NCBI GenBank assembly: GCA_964560135.1
Contig: CAZLKN010000016.1
Location: 1 to 60,424 of the forward strand
DNA length: 60,424 bases
Direction: 5' to 3'
Origin: CAZLKN01 sp964560135
Lineage (GTDB): Bacteria; Actinomycetota; JAICYB01
Under the pieces are notes generated by a model that worked only from the letters and a program-made list of their open reading frames with translations, searched no databases and had not been told where the DNA came from. This document shows, one piece after another, positions 56,766 to 60,424 of the stretch. Made by a program: the position numbers and the translations under genes. Position 1 is the first letter of the stretch. Each line of letters begins with the position of its first letter.

Positions 56766-57567
56766 GGCCGGCGAGCCCACGCCGGACGCCGGCGCGCTCG
56801 TCTGGGGCCTGGCCACCGACGGCGGTGTCAGCTTCCGGCCCGGTGCCGCCGAAGGGCCCGAGGGGATTCGCCGCTTCTCGGAGTCGATCGAGAGCTACAG
56901 CCCGCGGGTACGGCGCGACCTGACGGATCTGCGGGTGGTGGACCTCGGCGACCACACGCGGGCGCCGGACACGATCGAGGCGGCCGCGCGGGCGGTGCTC
57001 GACTCGGCGCTTCGCGGGGACCGACGGCCGCTGCTCGTCTCGCTCGGCGGCGACCACTCGGTCACACCGCCGCTCGTGCGGGCCGTCGCCTCCCGCACCG
57101 AGCTGCTGTCGGTGGTGGGCTTCGACGCCCACCTGGATCTGCGGGAGGACTACCCCGGCGACCACGCCTGCACCTACCGGCGGATCGCCGACCGCGGGAT
57201 CGATTGTGTGGTCCTCGGCCCCCGGTCCGGGGCCCGCAGCGAATGGGACGACGCCCCGAAGGTGCTCCGGCACTGCTCCCCGGAGCTCGTGGTGCCCGGC
57301 GACGTCCGCGCGCGCCTCGAGCGGGGCCCCGTCTACGTGACGGTGGACATCGACGTGCTCGATCCGTCCGCGGCGCCGGGCACCGGCAATCCCGAGCCCG
57401 GGGGCCCGTCCTTCTCCGAGCTCCTGGGGGCCCTGGAGGCTCTGGAGGGTCTCGACGTCGTCGCCGTGGACATCGTCGAGGTCTCGCCGCCGTTGGACCC
57501 GTCCGGGATCACCCAGGCCGCCGCGGCGATGCTGGCGCGCGAGCTGATCCTGCGCTTCGCGTCCTAG
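56728..57567 (+). CDS. speB: Agmatinase-family ureohydrolase
   Basis: The 279-residue protein has the binuclear manganese motifs of ureohydrolases: GGDHS, DAHLDLRE and DIDVLDPSAAPGTG. GTGNPEPGG follows the last Asp pair as in agmatinases. It removes urea from agmatine to give putrescine, or from N1-aminopropylagmatine to give spermidine. The GTG start lies within speE. With arginine decarboxylase, SpeD and SpeE it completes an arginine-to-spermidine pathway in one operon. The end overlaps the convergent flavin-reductase gene by four bases. Confidence 0.9.
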   Translation: MRAPKPHPFLAAEAGEPTPDAGALVWGLATDGGVSFRPGAAEGPEGIRRFSESIESYSPRVRRDLTDLRVVDLGDHTRAPDTIEAAARAVLDSALRGDRRPLLVSLGGDHSVTPPLVRAVASRTELLSVVGFDAHLDLREDYPGDHACTYRRIADRGIDCVVLGPRSGARSEWDDAPKVLRHCSPELVVPGDVRARLERGPVYVTVDIDVLDPSAAPGTGNPEPGGPSFSELLGALEALEGLDVVAVDIVEVSPPLDPSGITQAAAAMLARELILRFAS

Positions 57568-58061
57568 GGGAGCTCCTCGGGGGCCAGCGAGCGGTAGGCG
57601 CTGCCGTAGAAGACCAGCGGGGGCCGGTCGGCGCCGGCGACGACCTCGACCACCTCGCCGAGGTACAGGGTGTGGTCGCCGCCGGGGAAGGAGTCGGTGA
57701 GGCGACAGTCGAGGTAGCCGACGCAGCCGTCGATGCGCAACGCACCCACCGTGCTCGGATGGGTGGTCACCGTCGCCCAGCGTTCTTCGTCGGACAGATC
57801 CTTGAGCGCGAAGGTCCGCGACACCTTCTCCTGCTCGGCGGACAGCATGTTCACCACGAACCCTCCGGCCTCCGGGACGAGATCGTGGAGGCGGGCGGAG
57901 TGGTCGACGGACACCAGGAACAGGATCGGCTCGAGCGAGACGGGAACCACCGCGTTCGCGGTCATGCCGTGGTCGATCTCTCCGGCCCGCGTCGTGACCA
58001 CGGTCACGCCGGTGGGGTAGCGGCGCATGACCGCGCGGAAGGCGTCCTTGTCCGCACCCAT
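57564..58061 (-). CDS. Flavin reductase-like (FMN-binding split barrel)
   Basis: The 165-residue protein begins RAVMRRYPTGVTVVTTRAGE and continues HGMTANAVVPVSLEPILFLV and FVVNMLSAEQEKVSRTFA, which is the pattern of flavin_Reduct (DIM6/NTAB) proteins. These reduce FMN or FAD with NAD(P)H, often for a two-component monooxygenase. No oxygenase gene is adjacent. Start ATG 58061; it diverges from the lactone oxidase gene. Confidence 0.9.
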   Translation of the reverse strand: MGADKDAFRAVMRRYPTGVTVVTTRAGEIDHGMTANAVVPVSLEPILFLVSVDHSARLHDLVPEAGGFVVNMLSAEQEKVSRTFALKDLSDEERWATVTTHPSTVGALRIDGCVGYLDCRLTDSFPGGDHTLYLGEVVEVVAGADRPPLVFYGSAYRSLAPEELP

Positions 58062-58134
58062 CGTGCGGACACGCTATCAGGAGGGCCCGGTGTGGAGCTG
58101 CGCCGCGAAGCCCGGATGGGGGAGGCTTGACGCC

Positions 58135-59442
58135 ATGACGACCTGGCGCACCTGGGGACGGACCCACGCCTGCACGCCGGCGCGCCTGGAGCGGCCGTCA
58201 CACGAGGCGGACATCCGCGCGATCCTCGCCGACGCCGGCCGTGTCGGGCGACGGGTGAAGGTCGTCGGCTCCGGGCACTCGTTCACCGACATCGCGTGTA
58301 CCGACGGGGTGATGGTGAAGCTCGACCGTTACGACCGCGTCCTGCACCTCGACCGGGACGCAGGGTTGGTGACCGTGGAGGCGGGGATCACGCTCGGGAA
58401 GCTGAACGCCATGTTGGCCCGCGAGGGCCTGGCGCTGCCGAACCTCGGCGACATCGCCTACCAGACGGTGGCGGGGGCCACGTCCACCGCCAACCACGGG
58501 ACGGGGGCCGGGCTCGGGAACCTGTCCACCCAGATCGCGCACCTCACCCTCGTGCTCGCCGACGGGAGCACGATGCACTGCTCGCCGGAGGCCGACCCGA
58601 CCACCTTCCGGGCCGCCCAGGTCGGGCTGGGGGCGCTCGGCGTGGTGTCCACGGTGACGCTGCGCTGCGTGCCCGCCTTCCGCCTGCACGCCCTCGAGGA
58701 GCCCGCGGAGCTCGACGACGTCCTCGACCGCCTCGACGAGCACGTCGACGGCAACGACCACTTCGAGTTCTTCTGGTTCCCGCACACCACGCAGGTGTAC
58801 ATGAAGCGCAACAACCGCACCGACGATCCCCTGAAGCCCTACAAGCCGGTGAAGAGCTTCGTGAACGACGTGCTGCTGTCCAACGTCGGCTTCGGCGCGG
58901 TGTGCCGGGTGGGCCGGGCCCGTCCCGAGCTGATCCCGAAGCTGATGCAACGGGTCGTGGCCGGGGGGCTGGGCCGGGTGCGGGTGGTGGAGCAGAGCCA
59001 CAAGGTGTTCGCGAGCCCCCGCTACGTGCGCTTCGCGGAGATGGAGTACGCGATCCCGCGGGAGCGCGCCGCCGAGGCGGTGCTCGGGGTCCGGTCGCTG
59101 ATCGCCGAGCACGGGTTCCTCGTGAACTTCCCCGTGGAGGTGCGCTTCGTGGCCGCCGACGACATCCTGCTGAGCCCATCCCACGGACGCGAGACCTGCT
59201 ACGTCGCCGTGCATCTGTACCGCGGGATGGACCACGAGCCGTACTTCCGGGCCGTGGAGGAGCTGATGACGAGCCTCGGGGGCCGTCCGCACTGGGGAAA
59301 GCTCCACTACCGGGAGGCGGCATCGCTGCGGGGGGCCTACCCCGAGTGGGACACCTTCGCTCGCGTCCGGTCGCGCCTTGATCCGCGGGGCCGCTTCCGC
59401 AACGCGTACCTGGACCGGGTCCTCGGGCCGGTGGGGGCCTGA
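58135..59442 (+). CDS. D-arabinono-1,4-lactone oxidase-family FAD enzyme
   Basis: The 435-residue protein has an N-terminal FAD_binding_4 domain with VKVVGSGHSFTDIACTDGVM (the histidine is the usual covalent flavin site) and GATSTANHGTGAGLGNLSTQ. A C-terminal ALO domain (HFEFFWFPHTTQVYMKRNN; HWGKLH) follows. These enzymes oxidise aldonolactones or alditols. It starts at ATG 58135. Its TGA overlaps the ATG of the truncated gene that follows, so the pair was once an operon. Confidence 0.9.
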   Translation: MTTWRTWGRTHACTPARLERPSHEADIRAILADAGRVGRRVKVVGSGHSFTDIACTDGVMVKLDRYDRVLHLDRDAGLVTVEAGITLGKLNAMLAREGLALPNLGDIAYQTVAGATSTANHGTGAGLGNLSTQIAHLTLVLADGSTMHCSPEADPTTFRAAQVGLGALGVVSTVTLRCVPAFRLHALEEPAELDDVLDRLDEHVDGNDHFEFFWFPHTTQVYMKRNNRTDDPLKPYKPVKSFVNDVLLSNVGFGAVCRVGRARPELIPKLMQRVVAGGLGRVRVVEQSHKVFASPRYVRFAEMEYAIPRERAAEAVLGVRSLIAEHGFLVNFPVEVRFVAADDILLSPSHGRETCYVAVHLYRGMDHEPYFRAVEELMTSLGGRPHWGKLHYREAASLRGAYPEWDTFARVRSRLDPRGRFRNAYLDRVLGPVGA

Positions 59443-59585
59443 TGCGGCGCGACGCGGTGACGGCGCTGCTCGGATGCTGGGTCACCGCCGGCGTCTCCCT
59501 CGACGCATGGGCCCGCGTGAACACCGGGCTCGACTCGTTCTTCACCGCGTGGCACTCGGTGTTCGTGCTCACCACACCGCTGTGA
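59442..59585 (+). pseudogene. Truncated N-terminus of a membrane protein
   Basis: ATG 59442 overlaps the preceding stop and opens 47 codons (RRDAVTALLGCWVTAGVSLD, WARVNTGLDSFFTAWHSVF). The pattern resembles the start of actinobacterial multi-pass membrane proteins with GWAH..ETFFTPWHAVLYSG. It then stops early; an adjacent frame (AVIGLVLCGGA) may be its degraded continuation. It marks a break between chromosomal genes and the degraded right edge. Confidence 0.5.
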
Positions 59586-60080
59586 TCGGCCTGGTCCTCT
59601 GTGGCGGAGCGTCTGCCGCCGGCTGCTCTTCGGTCTGAGCCTGCTGTCGCTCCCGGCCGCTTCGCCCTCGGGGGTCCCTCGGTCCGATGCGACGAGGTCC
59701 GCGGGATAGTCGCCCGGACCTTCCTGTTCTTGGCAGGGGTTGTCCACCAACCGTCGTTGGCCTCTTCCGGCGCTAACTGGTGACTCGGGGTCTCGGCGGA
59801 CGGGTATCGGGGGCCGAGCCTCCAGTACCGGTCCGTATTCGGCTCGAACTGGAGGACGGAGGCCCGGGCCGGGATTGGAACGGGGCCGAGCCGCCATCTA
59901 GGGTCGCGTCGATGGGCCACCTGGGCGCCGGTGTTCGGCACGGCCTCTCCCAACGTTCTCGCAGCCACGCTCGAGTCGCAAGATCGCCACCCACGGAACC
60001 AGCAATAGGGCCCTTTTTTGTCAGTGGTGGCTGCTAGGATTCGGGTATCTGGTTCTCCGTCTTTGGGAGAGGTGTCCCTG
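59586..60080. other. Degraded interval without a clear gene
   Basis: Between the truncated membrane-protein gene and the DUF222-like fragment I see only short open frames without ribosome binding sites or motifs. A GGGCCC followed by a run of six T lies near 60009-60019 and could be part of a terminator, but no convincing stem is visible. Together with its neighbours this interval looks like scarred accessory DNA. Confidence 0.4.
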
Positions 60081-60424
60081 GTGGATCGCGAAGCGTTGGC
60101 GGTGCTGCCGTCGGCGGTGCTGACGGACATGGTCGAGCAGGTCTACGCCCTGATCTGCGCCCTGACGGCGCTGCTGGTCAGGCTCCTCGACGTGTGCGGT
60201 GAACGCGGCGTCCACCTCGAAGACCACGTCCCATCCATAGAGGACTGGACCAGGATGCGGCTTGGTGTCCGGAAGAACACCGTTCGCGAATACGTACGGA
60301 TGGGACGCGCATTAGCCGACCTTCCCAAGACATCAGAAGCTTTGTCGAACGGAGAGCTATCGATCGACCAAACTGGCTCTTCGTCATGAAGCTGGGATGG
60401 GGTGGGTTCGTGTAGTTCCTTGAA
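60081..60424 (+). pseudogene. DUF222/13E12-like protein N-terminus, frameshifted and cut by the window end
   Basis: From GTG 60081 (behind GGGAGAGG) the frame encodes a helical region with PSIEDWTRMRLGVRKNTVRE and MGRALADLPKTSEALSNGEL, then SIDQ. This matches the N-terminal DUF222 domain of actinobacterial 13E12-repeat HNH proteins. After DQ (about 60371) the frame hits a stop at 60389. One base over, LALRHEAGMGWVRVV continues to the window end, so a single-base frameshift is likely. A C-terminal HNH-type piece occurs at 12.5 kb, but the two are not one gene. Confidence 0.55.

Noticed and set aside
1..60424. tRNA or rRNA genes
   Set aside because: I looked for the usual T-loop (GGTTCGAATCC-like) and rRNA core sequences and found no convincing cloverleaf or rRNA segment.

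Overview
The window looks like chromosomal DNA of a high-GC member of the Actinomycetota, probably a draft or metagenome-derived assembly because there is a run of exactly 100 N at 54538-54637. Pointers to this phylum are a DUF3107 protein, a paired ArsA/Get3-type ATPase locus like the mycobacterial Rv3679-Rv3680 pair, a 7Fe ferredoxin, a TIGR03086-type (mycothiol-linked) protein, dodecin, an R2-like oxidase, and frequent GTG/TTG starts. From about 12.9 kb onward the sequence is compact, strongly GC-rich and ordinary in gene density. The first 8.2 kb is visibly AT-richer with different codon use and looks transferred.

Region 1 (about 0.4-8.2 kb) is one co-directional accessory cluster. It holds an unknown protein, a membrane-anchored thioredoxin-like protein (MauD-like), a Tat-exported peptide with 14 cysteines in a 61-residue mature part, a MauE-like membrane protein with a CGCFG motif, two small unknown proteins, then a fully stand-alone NRPS set: carrier protein, adenylation enzyme, condensation enzyme and Sfp-type phosphopantetheinyl transferase, ending in a beta-propeller protein of DUF4185 type. 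I do not recognise this combination as a described pathway, and I regard it as the best candidate for an undescribed system.

Region 2 (about 8.3-12.9 kb) is a graveyard of mobile DNA. An old minus-strand IS3-family element (8411-12214) is interrupted by a younger, nearly intact plus-strand relative (8715-9958, with a GCGG duplication) and by a frameshifted IS110-family element (about 10544-11869). It is flanked by a possible IS630 fragment on the left, and by a group II intron 3' end (domain V) and an HNH-endonuclease tail on the right. A DUF222-type N-terminal piece closes the window at 60.1-60.4 kb.

Region 3 (12.9-60 kb) is mostly chromosomal housekeeping and metabolism. In order: uxuA with an RraA-like gene; threonine dehydratase, a small SH3-like protein and ferredoxin; a MoxR/ChlI-type AAA ATPase and its VWA partner, separated by a GNAT, an HD-GYP protein and an R2lox-like oxidase; a NUDIX hydrolase divergent from a peroxiredoxin-like gene with an in-frame UGA at the redox-cysteine position (candidate selenoprotein); a Liv-type ABC transporter encoded as a binding protein, a LivH-LivM fusion and an MFS-LivF-LivG triple fusion; ArsA-like ATPases; two secreted proteins; a TPR-LuxR regulator; DUF1326/DUF2182 and a methyltransferase; acyl-CoA dehydrogenase and hydrolases; an ABC-2 exporter; a benzoylformate-decarboxylase-like enzyme; an MscS-like channel; and a polyamine operon (pyruvoyl arginine decarboxylase, speD, speE, speB). 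The polyamine operon is preceded by a structured leader and a 24-codon arginine-rich leader ORF that overlaps the first structural gene by ATGA.
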